Made by a program: the position numbers and the translations under genes
Shown here: positions 18,053 to 27,583 of the stretch, piece after piece
Layout of the letters: each line of letters begins with the position of its first letter
How positions within the stretch are numbered: the first letter of the stretch is position 1
Notes under the pieces: model-generated
Seen by the model: only the letters and a program-made list of their open reading frames with translations
The model's database searches: none
Told to the model about the DNA's origin: nothing
Assembly: GCF_000238295.3 (NCBI RefSeq)
Contig: NZ_AHCD03000044.1
Location: forward strand, 1,302,001 to 1,366,000
Source of the DNA: Pseudoalteromonas rubra
GTDB lineage: Bacteria > Pseudomonadota > Gammaproteobacteria > Enterobacterales > Alteromonadaceae
Length of the DNA stretch: 64,000 nt
Reading direction: 5' to 3'

Positions 18053-18161
18053 AAATCAATGACGTAAAGCAATAGGTAATATAAAAATTAGTCTAAACTT
18101 TGTTTTATAACAATTACCGCAGCGAGTTTGGTGCTAATTTATGTGGTGTAAGGAGTGAACA

Positions 18162-18704
18162 ATGAAAGGCATAATATTCCGTAGTTTAGAAGAACTGGTC
18201 ATCGAAAACCTGGGCATGAGTGCATGGAATGCACTATTGGATGAGCATAGTCCGGCACATCGCAGTTATGTTTCTGCTGTCTCTTATCCGGATGAAGAAC
18301 TGTATGCGCTGGCAAATGGTGTTGCAGAAAAAATGGCCTTACCGTTACCTGATGTATTAAGTGTATTCGGGCGCTTTTTGTTTGGCTCATTGGCAGCTAA
18401 ACATACCTCGGTGCTTGCCGAATTAGATACATTTGAGAAACTGATCATGGCAATAGACAGCGTGATCCATGTTGAGGTGGCTAAGCTATATGATGAGCCG
18501 AATTTGCCAAAGATTGAAGCGACGATTGTCAACGATACAGAGATATTAGTTGATTACCGTTCACCCCGAAAGCTCGGATTCTGTGCCGAAGGGCTGATTT
18601 ATGGTGCAGCCGATTACTTTAACAAGCAAATAGAAATATCGCATAATCGCTCTGTTACACAAAGCGGTGAACATACCCAGTTTAAGGTGAAAATTTTGGC
18701 GTGA
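18162..18704 (+). CDS. hnoX: H-NOX haem nitric-oxide sensor
   Basis: Cytoplasmic haem protein that binds NO (and in some relatives O2) and transmits to a partner kinase. 180 aa, full family length. The proximal haem ligand is H103 (SVIHVEVAKLYDEPNLP). The YxSxR haem-propionate motif is at Y132/S134/R136 (VDYRSPRKLGF). No distal Tyr is obvious, as in NO-selective facultative-anaerobe forms. Start ATG with AAGGAG upstream. The kinase gene follows 96 bp downstream on the same strand, and an HnoD-like regulator is divergent. Confidence 0.95.
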   Translation: MKGIIFRSLEELVIENLGMSAWNALLDEHSPAHRSYVSAVSYPDEELYALANGVAEKMALPLPDVLSVFGRFLFGSLAAKHTSVLAELDTFEKLIMAIDSVIHVEVAKLYDEPNLPKIEATIVNDTEILVDYRSPRKLGFCAEGLIYGAADYFNKQIEISHNRSVTQSGEHTQFKVKILA

Positions 18705-18800
18705 GTGCTAACGGTATGGTGCGGTTTATGGGGCTGATGTGTCTTATCCATCACTAAAAGTGATGCCGGGAGCTCCCAAGGTTGAGTGCAAGAGGTGAAT

Positions 18801-19769
18801 ATGTCGCAGGGTGACAATGAATATTACAAGGCGTACTGCAGAGAAAAGCAGGCTCGTGATGAGCTTGAAACGCTATTAGAGGACAAAACGCGTTCTCTAT
18901 ATCTTGCCAACCAAGAGCTCGAGGCTAACCTGACGCAGCTAAAACGACAGCATGCCGCTATTTTGCAGAGTGAGAAGATGGCGACGCTCGGTGTGATGTC
19001 TGCGGGCGTGGCACATGAAATAAATAACCCTCTGGCTTATGTTAACAGTAATGTGGCTACACTGGGGCAGGTTGCTAAAGGCGTTGCGGAATTGATTAAT
19101 ACAAGCCAGCAATTTTCAGACAATGCCATTGACCAGGAGGCGTTCAAAGAGGCGTTTAAGAACCTGGAAGCACAATATCAGCTGGGTTTCTTTGCTGAAG
19201 ATGCAGAGGATCTCATTGAAGATTGCCAGGACGGTTGTCGGCGTATCGCGACTATCGTCGCAAGTTTATTAGATTTCGCCCGGCCCAAAAACAACGAATT
19301 TGTGATGGCTGATATGACAGAAGCGATTGACAGTGCGCTGGGCCTGCTTGCCAATCAGCTTAAGCATATCGAACTTATTGTAGAAAAAGTGGATATTCCA
19401 CTTAGCTATTGCAATCTTGCCGCGTTAAATCAGGCGATCATCAATTTATTGATGAATGCCAAATACGCGTGTGAGCAAGGGAAAGCGCAGGGTAACTGTC
19501 CCAGCCCTCAAATCAAATTGGTCGTCAGGCCTGCGACAGATCAGATCCTGATCGAAATTATTGATAACGGTACCGGTATAGAAGATGACAAATTACCGCA
19601 TATCTTCGAACCCTTCTTTACTACTAAGCCTGTCGGACAGGGAACTGGTATGGGTCTGGCTGTTGCGTATGGGATTATTTCAGAGCACAAAGGCACCATT
19701 AAGATTGAGAGTAAGCGTAATGAAGGCGCCAAAGTCACGCTAACACTGCCAGTCATCATCGCCAGTTAA
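18801..19769 (+). CDS. hnoK: H-NOX-associated sensor histidine kinase (HnoK-like)
   Basis: 322 aa with the ATG at 18801 (AGAGGTG just upstream; the GTG at 18786 is less likely). A soluble kinase without membrane helices: N-terminal coiled coil (about 10-60), dimerisation/phospho-acceptor helix with H72 (GVAHEINNPLAYVN), and a HATPase_c domain with N box (INLLMNAKYAC), G1 (IIDNGTGIED), F box (IFEPFFTTK) and G2 (GTGMGLAV). Its lack of a sensor domain of its own fits a kinase regulated by the adjacent H-NOX protein. A likely phospho-acceptor partner is the divergent REC-degenerate HD-GYP protein. Confidence 0.9.
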   Translation: MSQGDNEYYKAYCREKQARDELETLLEDKTRSLYLANQELEANLTQLKRQHAAILQSEKMATLGVMSAGVAHEINNPLAYVNSNVATLGQVAKGVAELINTSQQFSDNAIDQEAFKEAFKNLEAQYQLGFFAEDAEDLIEDCQDGCRRIATIVASLLDFARPKNNEFVMADMTEAIDSALGLLANQLKHIELIVEKVDIPLSYCNLAALNQAIINLLMNAKYACEQGKAQGNCPSPQIKLVVRPATDQILIEIIDNGTGIEDDKLPHIFEPFFTTKPVGQGTGMGLAVAYGIISEHKGTIKIESKRNEGAKVTLTLPVIIAS

Positions 19770-19866
19770 TCACACACATAGTCTTAAATACGATTTCTAT
19801 CCCCTCAAATGCGTTCTGAACACTTCTATGTACCTTATTAAGGGCTAAATCATGTCTTTGTTACTG

Positions 19867-19886
19867 CGTTAACGTTAACGTTAACG
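19867..19886. repeat. 20-bp perfect palindrome made of tandem GTTAAC units
   Basis: CGTTAACGTTAACGTTAACG is its own complement and is also three GTTAAC copies in tandem. It lies ~100 bp after hnoK and ~390 bp before the first chitinase gene. It could be a multimeric operator; no binding protein can be named. Confidence 0.8.
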
Positions 19887-19980
19887 TGATGTTATTGGTC
19901 TGACCTGGGTAGTTTCTTATATAACTATTGGTTATAAGTTATGTTTAAACGTGATCTTCATATTTGCACCCCAAAGATAA

Positions 19981-20015
19981 GAAAAACTTATCCGAACACA
20001 TAAGTTTTTCTTTTT
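19981..20015. terminator. Hairpin with T-run, probable terminator after hnoK
   Basis: 11-bp stem GAAAAACTTAT / ATAAGTTTTTC, 8-base loop, followed by TTTTT. GC-poor but with the right shape. It separates the hnoXK unit from the chitinase promoter region. Confidence 0.55.
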
Positions 20016-20280
20016 AATGTTTCTAATTTATTTCTAACTGATTGTTCTTTATGCAATAGCATCGAATATACGAACTGTAATATATGAATTTAACTCATTT
20101 AATGGAGGTAGGGTCAAAATGAGAAAAAGTCCATTCATTTGAATAATTGATAGGTAAAAAGGATGGTTTAAGTGGTTTTGTTGATTAAAAAGTAGTCACG
20201 CTTACGTTGACGTACTTCATTTCTATGTTAGCTTTACTTTAAAAATGTTAATCACTAAAACAGTAAAGGTTGAAGAAAGT
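20016..20280 (+). promoter_or_regulatory. Upstream region of the chitin-degradation cluster
   Basis: AT-rich, no coding potential seen. It contains a short inverted repeat TACGT-TG-ACGTA (~20202-20213) about 70 bp before the likely ATG, a candidate operator. No convincing -35/-10 pair stands out. Confidence 0.35.
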
Positions 20281-23200
20281 ATGAAAACGAGAAACAAATT
20301 CAAGATGGCACTGCAGCTCAGCGCAATCGCTATTGCTATAGGCTCAACACATGCAAATGCGTATGACTGTACTGGTCTAAATCCATGGCAATCTGGTAAT
20401 GCCTATACCGGTGGTCAGCAGGTCGAGCAAAATAACAATGCTTATGAAGCTAACTGGTGGACACGCTCTGAGCCTGCAACCAACTCTGGTGACTGGCAGG
20501 AATGGACTTGGCTGGGTTTGTGTGACAGCGCTGTCGAAAATAAACCGCCAGTGGCCAGTAACTTACAGCCAGTTTCCGGCACTGAGTTCGTTGCAAATGA
20601 CAGCGTTGCCATCAGCGTTAAAGCGGTAGATTCGGATGGTACTGTGAGCAAGGTTGAGTTTTTCGTAGACGGCAGTCTGATTGCCACTGACGTAAGCGGC
20701 ACCGCAGATATGTTTGACGCGCAATGGAACGCTAGTGTGGGTACGCATGATATCAGCGCAACAGCTTATGATGACAAAGGTGCAGCATCTAACGTACTGA
20801 CCAGTCAGGTGGTTGTAAAACCAGCAGATACTGGTAACAAAGCACCGGAAGCACAGCTTGTTATTAAGAGTCAGCCAGCGGAATTGACAGTGGGTTCTCA
20901 GGTCGTATTTGGCTTGTCTGGCAGCGATATAGACGGTCAGGTGACCAAGTTGACGTTTACGGTAGATGGTGTTGATGTTGTAACTACCAATGGCAGTGCA
21001 ACGGACCACACATGGACAGCGCAGCAACTGGGTCCGGTTTCATTTACTTTGACTGTGACAGACGATAAAGGGGCTACGGCAAGTGTTTCTCAATCTCTGA
21101 CCGTTGTTGAGCAGGGCCAGGGGGGACGCGACGACTGTAAACCTGAAGGCTTGTTTCAAACACCTGGTGTGAACACACCTTACTGTACTATCTATGATGT
21201 CGATGGTCGTGAAAAAATGGGTACAGATCACCCTCGTCGGGTTATCGGTTACTTCACGAGCTGGAGAAACGGTGCCAATGGCCAGCCTTCTTACCTGGTG
21301 AATGATATTCCATGGGACAAAATTACCCATATCAATTACGCCTTCGCTCATGTCGACGCGAACAACAAGGTTTCAATTGGTGACCCAGCCGCACCAGGCA
21401 ACCCAGCTACAAATATGGAATGGCCAGGCGAAGCGGGTGCTGAGATGGACCCTGCCTTACCTTATAAAGGTCACTTCAACTTACTTAACAAATATAAGAA
21501 ACAACATCCGGATGTTAAAACACTCATCTCTGTAGGTGGTTGGGCAGAAACCGGTGGCTACTTTGGCAGCGATGGTAAGCGCGTTAACAGTGGTGGCTTC
21601 TACACTATGACGACTAATTCTGATGGCAGTGTTAATCAGGCTGGTATCGATGCGTTCGCGGCAAGTGCGGTCGAGTTCATTCGCACCTATGGCTTCGATG
21701 GTGTCGACATTGACTATGAATACCCGACTTCAATGAACGACGCAGGTCACCCAGATGACTTCCCAATTTCTAATGCCCTACGTGCAGGGCTGAATGCTTC
21801 TTATCAGGTATTGATGAAGCGTTTACGTGAAGAGTTAGACAAAGCCGGTCAGCAGGATGGCAAACACTATATGTTAACCATTGCGTCACCTTCTTCTGGT
21901 TATCTGCTGCGTGGTATGGAGACCTTCCAGGTTACTAAATATCTGGATTACGTGAACATTATGTCTTATGACCTGCATGGTGCTTGGAACCAACACGTAG
22001 GCCACAATGCTTCTTTGTTTGATACCGGTGAAGATTCAGAACTTAAAGCATGGAACGTATACGGCACTGCTGAGTTTGAAGGCATCGGTTACCTGAATAC
22101 AGACTGGGCTGTTAAGTACTTCCGTGGTGCACTATCGGGCGGTCGTATTAACATTGGTATTCCTTACTACACGCGTGGTTTCAAGGATGTTCAGGGTGGT
22201 ACTAATGGACTGTGGGGTCAGGCAGCCTTCCCTGATCAGGCAAACTGTCCTCCGGGCACCGGTAAAGGCGAGAAGAATAAGTGCGGTAATGGCGCTGTGG
22301 GTATTGATAACCTTTGGCATGACAAGAATGACGTAGGCCTGGAAGTACCCGCCGGTTCTAACCCGTTGTGGCATGTTAAGAACCTGCAGTCTGGCGTTTT
22401 AGGAAGCTACCTTGCTGACTATGGTCTGAACCCGGTTACAGACCCAGAAGATGCATTGACTGGTACATATGCACGTCATTATGACTCTGTTGCTGTGGCG
22501 CCTTGGTTGTGGAACGCAGAGAAAAAAGTGTTCTTGTCTATTGAAGACGAGGAGTCGATGGGCACCAAAGTTGACTATGTTATCAACAATGGCCTGGGCG
22601 GCATTATGTTCTGGGAACTTGCTGGTGACTTTGACTACGATGCCGCTAAAGGTGAGTACTTCATGGGGTCGAGCCTGACAACGCTTGCATACAACAAGTT
22701 TAACCAGTCTGGTGCGCCTTACGATATTCATCCGGGGAATGTGAACTTCCAGGTTCCTGCGGAATCCGTTGATGTTACCTTTACTGCCAAAGATTTCCCA
22801 CTGGGTGATGATAACTATCCAATTGCACCAACGTTTGCGTTTACCAATAACTCAGCAATTGACTTGTCAGGTGCGAAGATCACCTTTGATGTTCCAGTCG
22901 CAACATCGGCAATCTTTAAGTCGAACTGGAATGCGCAAGAGAAACTGGGTATGGCGGTTGAAGCGAATGCCTCTAACGCTGCTGGCAACAACATTGGCGG
23001 ATTTGAGAATGAGTTCCACCGTTTCTCAATCACCCTGGTAGACGAGTGGGGCAACATTCCGAAGTCGTTCGCGCCGGGTGAAACGGTCAATGCACAGGTA
23101 ATGTACTACATGCCTATCACAGGTCCGGTTAACTTTGTTGCCGAGAAAGACGGTAAACGTTACGCATTTAAGTTCGAGTATCCGAAATTACCAGATGCAA

Positions 23201-23406
23201 AACCAGGTGATGGTAACGGTGGTCCAATCACAAGCTGTGAAGGTGTGCCTATCTCTCAGATTAAAGTATACCCAGAGTTTCCAAAGGGAACTCATGCTGC
23301 TCAGGGCGACTTAATCATCGATGGAAATGGTGTTTACAAAGCGAAGTGGTGGAGCAACAAACAGCCATCAGTAAGTTCGGATTACACCAAGGTTTGTAGT
23401 TTGTAA
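20281..23406 (+). CDS. Secreted multidomain GH18 chitinase
   Basis: Hydrolyses beta-1,4-linked GlcNAc polymers outside the cell. Start chosen at 20281 because MKTRNKFKMALQLSAIAIAIG...ANA is a clean signal peptide; the ATG at 20245 would prefix 12 charged residues. 1041 aa. Order: CBM5/12 chitin-binding module (about 28-80; NAYEANWWT), two Ig-like domains (about 88-185 and 188-280), GH18 catalytic domain (about 310-730) with FDGVDIDYEYP (catalytic E480), a further beta-sandwich domain (about 780-960), and a second Trp-rich chitin-binding module at the end (GVYKAKWWSNKQP). First of three chitinolytic genes on one strand. Confidence 0.94.
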   Translation: MKTRNKFKMALQLSAIAIAIGSTHANAYDCTGLNPWQSGNAYTGGQQVEQNNNAYEANWWTRSEPATNSGDWQEWTWLGLCDSAVENKPPVASNLQPVSGTEFVANDSVAISVKAVDSDGTVSKVEFFVDGSLIATDVSGTADMFDAQWNASVGTHDISATAYDDKGAASNVLTSQVVVKPADTGNKAPEAQLVIKSQPAELTVGSQVVFGLSGSDIDGQVTKLTFTVDGVDVVTTNGSATDHTWTAQQLGPVSFTLTVTDDKGATASVSQSLTVVEQGQGGRDDCKPEGLFQTPGVNTPYCTIYDVDGREKMGTDHPRRVIGYFTSWRNGANGQPSYLVNDIPWDKITHINYAFAHVDANNKVSIGDPAAPGNPATNMEWPGEAGAEMDPALPYKGHFNLLNKYKKQHPDVKTLISVGGWAETGGYFGSDGKRVNSGGFYTMTTNSDGSVNQAGIDAFAASAVEFIRTYGFDGVDIDYEYPTSMNDAGHPDDFPISNALRAGLNASYQVLMKRLREELDKAGQQDGKHYMLTIASPSSGYLLRGMETFQVTKYLDYVNIMSYDLHGAWNQHVGHNASLFDTGEDSELKAWNVYGTAEFEGIGYLNTDWAVKYFRGALSGGRINIGIPYYTRGFKDVQGGTNGLWGQAAFPDQANCPPGTGKGEKNKCGNGAVGIDNLWHDKNDVGLEVPAGSNPLWHVKNLQSGVLGSYLADYGLNPVTDPEDALTGTYARHYDSVAVAPWLWNAEKKVFLSIEDEESMGTKVDYVINNGLGGIMFWELAGDFDYDAAKGEYFMGSSLTTLAYNKFNQSGAPYDIHPGNVNFQVPAESVDVTFTAKDFPLGDDNYPIAPTFAFTNNSAIDLSGAKITFDVPVATSAIFKSNWNAQEKLGMAVEANASNAAGNNIGGFENEFHRFSITLVDEWGNIPKSFAPGETVNAQVMYYMPITGPVNFVAEKDGKRYAFKFEYPKLPDAKPGDGNGGPITSCEGVPISQIKVYPEFPKGTHAAQGDLIIDGNGVYKAKWWSNKQPSVSSDYTKVCSL

Positions 23407-23426
23407 CCGACCGAATTTCAAAGGAC

Positions 23427-23442
23427 AGGGGCTTCGGCCCCT
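23427..23442 (+). other. Intergenic UUCG hairpin inside the chitinolytic cluster
   Basis: AGGGGC-TTCG-GCCCCT, a very stable tetraloop hairpin in the 52-bp gap between the first chitinase and the LPMO, with no T-run after it. More likely an RNA-stability or processing element than a full terminator. Confidence 0.6.
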
Positions 23443-23458
23443 ATGATAGAGGCAAACT

Positions 23459-24895
23459 ATGAAAATGTTAAAATTATTAACACAACAGAGCGCAATCAGT
23501 GCATTGGTATTGTCAGCTCTGTGCTACAGCGACCTGGCCGCAAGCCATGGTTACATGGATTTTCCGCTGGCAAGGCAGGCTATTTGTGAAGACCAGGGCG
23601 GGTACTGGTGGCCAGAAGATGGTTCCAATATCCCCAATGCTGCCTGTCGGGCTGCTTACCTGGAATCTGGCTATGTACAGTTTATTCAGGAACACGAATT
23701 CGCCGTCAATACGCCTGATTACAACAACCAACAGGCTGTAGAGAAGAACATACCAGACGGCACGCTCTGTGCGGCAGGTTCGCATGAAAAGCGCGGTATG
23801 AACTTACCGTCAGCCGATTGGCAAAAGACAGATGTTCGTCCAAATGCAAATGGTGAGCTGGCAATTCGCTTTCATGCGACAACGCCGCACAACCCCAGCT
23901 TCTGGAAGTTCTATCTGACCAAGCCAGGGTTTAACCCGGCGACAGATGTCATGACCTGGGGCAGTATTGACCTGATCACAGAGATCGGCAACGTGGATTT
24001 CGTAAAAGATCCGGATGGTAAACGTATTTACGAAATGACCATTCAGATTCCTCAAGGCCGCAGTGGTGACGCAATTTTGTATACGCGCTGGCAGCGCAAT
24101 GATGTAGTTGGAGAAGGCTTTTACAACTGTAGCGACATCAATATAGTTTCTGATTCGCAGCCTACCGATTGGTACGCAGCTGGCTATTTTGTCAGCCGGG
24201 GTCAGACGGCTAACGCTGGCGACCTTGTCTGGGCGCGCGTTTTTGACCAAAACGGCCAGGAAATTGTCAAACATTCCTTAGCGGTAACGGCACAAAACCA
24301 GGCCAACTGGGCGAGTGTGCTGGCAGGGCAGCTGAATGCAACCTATGCCAATGATGTTCAGGTGGGAGTCAAACAAACCAATGGCGACGTGGTGTTTGAT
24401 GACGCGAATTTGCTCAGTAACCAAGTGTTCGTAACAGATGCGGCGTACACCTATAACCTCACTATCGTACCTAAAGCGCCAAACACGCCTCCGACGGTTC
24501 ATCAACCAGATCCGGTTGTGATGGATGAGAATGCCCAAGTACAGGTACATGTGCATGCCTTTGATGATGAGCAGACCGAGTTAGTCTACAACTGGACACT
24601 GCCAGCCGGGCTCTCGATGACAGGCAGCGGCGCCACCGTCTCTATACAAAGTGGCGAAGTGTCAGCTGACACACAATACACCGTGTCGGTTGCCGTATCG
24701 GATGGTGAACTTGTTACTTCCAGAGACTTCACTATCACGGTTAAGGACGTGCCTGTATCAACTTACCCTCAATGGAAAGCCTCAAATACCTACGTAGGTG
24801 GCGATAAAGTCTCTCATGGTAATAAAAACTATGAAGCCAAATGGTGGACACGTGGAGAGGAACCAGGAAAAGCACAGGTCTGGAAAGCACTTTAG
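23459..24895 (+). CDS. AA10 lytic polysaccharide monooxygenase, chitin-active, with CBM5/12
   Basis: Copper enzyme that oxidatively breaks crystalline chitin and helps chitinases. The signal peptide ends at AAS so that the mature protein begins with H30 (HGYMDFPLARQ), the first copper ligand. The second His of the brace is H144 (TTPHNPSFWKFYL). 478 aa. Order: AA10 catalytic domain (30 to ~225), a GbpA-like second domain (about 230-335; WYAAGYFVSRGQTANAGDLVWARVFD), a PKD/cadherin-like Ig domain (about 345-435; PPTVHQPDPVVMDENAQVQV) and a C-terminal CBM5/12 (YEAKWWTRGEEPGKAQVWKAL). Lies 52 bp after one chitinase and 81 bp before the next, so co-expression is likely. Confidence 0.95.
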   Translation: MKMLKLLTQQSAISALVLSALCYSDLAASHGYMDFPLARQAICEDQGGYWWPEDGSNIPNAACRAAYLESGYVQFIQEHEFAVNTPDYNNQQAVEKNIPDGTLCAAGSHEKRGMNLPSADWQKTDVRPNANGELAIRFHATTPHNPSFWKFYLTKPGFNPATDVMTWGSIDLITEIGNVDFVKDPDGKRIYEMTIQIPQGRSGDAILYTRWQRNDVVGEGFYNCSDINIVSDSQPTDWYAAGYFVSRGQTANAGDLVWARVFDQNGQEIVKHSLAVTAQNQANWASVLAGQLNATYANDVQVGVKQTNGDVVFDDANLLSNQVFVTDAAYTYNLTIVPKAPNTPPTVHQPDPVVMDENAQVQVHVHAFDDEQTELVYNWTLPAGLSMTGSGATVSIQSGEVSADTQYTVSVAVSDGELVTSRDFTITVKDVPVSTYPQWKASNTYVGGDKVSHGNKNYEAKWWTRGEEPGKAQVWKAL

Positions 24896-24976
24896 TCAGA
24901 CAAAACAGTTTTAAGCAGTACCAATAACTCACCCCCCGGGGTTTGGATATAACATGTAAATAAGGTTGAGAAAGTA

Positions 24977-27442
24977 ATGAAAATTAAACAGATAAGTACA
25001 GCGATAGGCTTAGCACTCATGAGCGGTTCAGTGTTGGCTGCACCTTCAACACCTAGCTTGAGCTGGGAGCCACAAGTGTATTCATTTGTAGATGTTGTAC
25101 TCGATGGAAACGGGTCATACAAAGACTTGGTAACTGCTAAAGATAAAGTCGATATTCAGATTAAATGGAACGCCTGGAGTGGCACTGGCGGTGATAGCTA
25201 TAAAGTCTACTTTGACAATCAGCTTGTCAATGAAGGTACGTTAACTGCCGGTACTAAGAGCGGCACTATCACTTTCCCTTATATGCAATCTGGTCGCCAT
25301 ACTTTGTATGTTGAACTGTGTGATAGCACGGGCTGTGCGAGAAGTGCTGGTAAAGAGATTGTGATTGCCGATACAGATGGTGGTCACCTTGAGCCTCTGC
25401 CTATGGATGTTAACCCGAATAACCGTAACAACGGCACAATCCCGGGCAAAGTGACAGGTGCTTACTTTGTAGAATGGGGAATCTACGGCCGTGACTTTGA
25501 CGTTACCAACATTCCTGCACAAAACCTGAGTCACCTGCTGTATGGATTTATTCCAATCTGTGGCGCGAATGAGTCGCTGAAAGAAATTGAAAATGGTAAC
25601 AGCTGGCGCGCATTGCAAAAGGCTTGTGCGGGAACAGCAGATTATGAAGTCGTCATTCACGATCCTTGGGCTGCTGTGCAGAAAACACTGCCTGGCGTGA
25701 ATCAAAACGACCCGATCCGTGGTACATATGCTCAGCTGATGGCACTTAAACAGCGTTACCCTGACCTTAAGATTCTGCCTTCTGTTGGTGGCTGGACGCT
25801 TTCTGACCCGTTCCACGGCTTTACAACTAAAGCAAACCGTGATGTTTTCGTCGCTTCAATGAAGAAATTCCTGAAAACCTGGAAATTCTATGACGGCGTA
25901 GACATTGACTGGGAATTCCCAGGTGGGGACGGTCCAAACCCTGATTTGGGCGACCCGGTCAATGATGGTCCTGCATATATCGCTTTGATGGCAGAGCTTC
26001 GTGCCATGCTTGACGAGCTGGAAGCCGAAACTGGCCGTACCTATGAGCTAACATCAGCAATCGGTTCTGGTTACGACAAAATTGAAGATGTTGACTATCA
26101 GGCTGCTCAGCAGTACATGGATTACATCTTTGCAATGACGTATGACTTTTACGGCGGCTGGAACAATGTTACTGGTCACCAGACTGGACTCTATTGTGGT
26201 TCGCACCTGAGTCAGGACGAATGTAATGGCACTGGTTTAGATGATAATGGTGAGCCGCGTAAGGGTCCAGCTTATACTGCCCACAATGCGGTACAACTGC
26301 TGCTTCAACAGGGCGTTAATTCCAAGAAAATTGTTATGGGTGCTGCCATGTATGGCCGTGGCTGGGAAGGCGTGCTAGACCAGAATACCACTATCCCTGG
26401 TAACCCAATGACTGCACCGGGCAATGGTAAATACGCAGGCTCAACGTCTGAAGGTGTTTGGGAACCAGGCATCATGGATTATAAAGCTATTGCGGCTAAT
26501 CTGGTTGGTCCGAATGGTACAGGCCTGAATGGATTTGAAGTAGGCTATGATGACCAAGCCGAGGCGGCTTACGTGTGGAATCGCAGCAATGGTAAACTGC
26601 TGACTTTTGACAGCGCGCGTTCTGTAGAAGCAAAAGGCCGTTATGTTAACTTGTATGACCTGGGTGGTTTGTTTGCCTGGGAAATTGACGCAGACAATGG
26701 TGACATTCTAAATGCAATGTACGATGGCCTGACAGGTGGCGTGCCGGTTAATAAGCCGCCAGTTGTGTCTGTAGATAGTAACGTTGTTATGCAGTCAGGT
26801 GGCTCAATCACAGTGACAGCAACGGCGTCTGACCCTGATAATCAGCCTTTGACTTTCGCATGGAGTGCGCCAAGTGCTCTGACGCTGACTAATGCAACGA
26901 CTACTGCAGTCGGTGTTGCGGCACCAGTGGTTACTCAGGATACCGAGTATACGTTAACGATTGCGGTATCTGATGGTGCAGCAACTACTACGCGTAATGT
27001 CACTGTATTGGTAAAAGCGCCTTCAACAGGTAACGATGCGCCTGTAGTATCCCCAATCGCTGCAGTATCACTTGCGGAAAACACCAGCACGTCAGTACAG
27101 GTAAGTGCAACGGATCCAAATGGTGACGCACTCACTTACACTTGGTCGGCAAGCAATGGTTTGACTGTCAGTGGTCAGGGCGCTAACGCAACAATTACTG
27201 CACCAGAAGTAACGCAGGATACGACTTACCAGGTGACAGTTGCTGTATCAGATGGCACTGCTACGACTACAGCTTCATTTGATGTGACCGTGACTGACGC
27301 TACAGTTGGTGCAGATCCATGGGATAGAAACAAAGTCTATGTCGGCGGCGACCGCGTTAGCTACCAGGGTAATTTGTACGAAGCCAAATGGTGGACGCGT
27401 GGCGAAGAACCTGGCAAAGCGATGGTGTGGAAAGCGCTATAA
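24977..27442 (+). CDS. chiA: Secreted GH18 chitinase, ChiA type
   Basis: 821 aa. Signal peptide (1-21, ending LAA). The N-terminal ChitinaseA-type FnIII-like domain (about 22-135) is followed by the GH18 domain (about 155-585) with DGVDIDWEFPGG; catalytic E313 (Serratia ChiA uses E315). Two cadherin/PKD-like Ig repeats (about 595-680 and 690-775) and a C-terminal CBM5/12 (about 780-821) follow. The CBM is nearly the same as that of the neighbouring LPMO. The N-terminal domain suggests a processive ChiA-like enzyme, complementing the first chitinase. Ends into a terminator. Confidence 0.95.
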   Translation: MKIKQISTAIGLALMSGSVLAAPSTPSLSWEPQVYSFVDVVLDGNGSYKDLVTAKDKVDIQIKWNAWSGTGGDSYKVYFDNQLVNEGTLTAGTKSGTITFPYMQSGRHTLYVELCDSTGCARSAGKEIVIADTDGGHLEPLPMDVNPNNRNNGTIPGKVTGAYFVEWGIYGRDFDVTNIPAQNLSHLLYGFIPICGANESLKEIENGNSWRALQKACAGTADYEVVIHDPWAAVQKTLPGVNQNDPIRGTYAQLMALKQRYPDLKILPSVGGWTLSDPFHGFTTKANRDVFVASMKKFLKTWKFYDGVDIDWEFPGGDGPNPDLGDPVNDGPAYIALMAELRAMLDELEAETGRTYELTSAIGSGYDKIEDVDYQAAQQYMDYIFAMTYDFYGGWNNVTGHQTGLYCGSHLSQDECNGTGLDDNGEPRKGPAYTAHNAVQLLLQQGVNSKKIVMGAAMYGRGWEGVLDQNTTIPGNPMTAPGNGKYAGSTSEGVWEPGIMDYKAIAANLVGPNGTGLNGFEVGYDDQAEAAYVWNRSNGKLLTFDSARSVEAKGRYVNLYDLGGLFAWEIDADNGDILNAMYDGLTGGVPVNKPPVVSVDSNVVMQSGGSITVTATASDPDNQPLTFAWSAPSALTLTNATTTAVGVAAPVVTQDTEYTLTIAVSDGAATTTRNVTVLVKAPSTGNDAPVVSPIAAVSLAENTSTSVQVSATDPNGDALTYTWSASNGLTVSGQGANATITAPEVTQDTTYQVTVAVSDGTATTTASFDVTVTDATVGADPWDRNKVYVGGDRVSYQGNLYEAKWWTRGEEPGKAMVWKAL

Positions 27443-27506
27443 ATATGTTGATATCAGAGGCCGGGGTTTGGCTCTGATTGACCAAGGGATTGGCCAACAA
27501 TAACCA

Positions 27507-27533
27507 ACAAAGGCGCTTAGGCGCCTTTGTTTT
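27507..27533 (+). terminator. Terminator after chiA
   Basis: Stem ACAAAGGCGC / GCGCCTTTGT with TTAG loop, followed by TTT. Closes the chitinolytic cluster. Confidence 0.85.
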
Positions 27534-27583
27534 CTGCCAGATATCCTTCATAATCTAGCTAATATTAATGATAGTTAGACATT

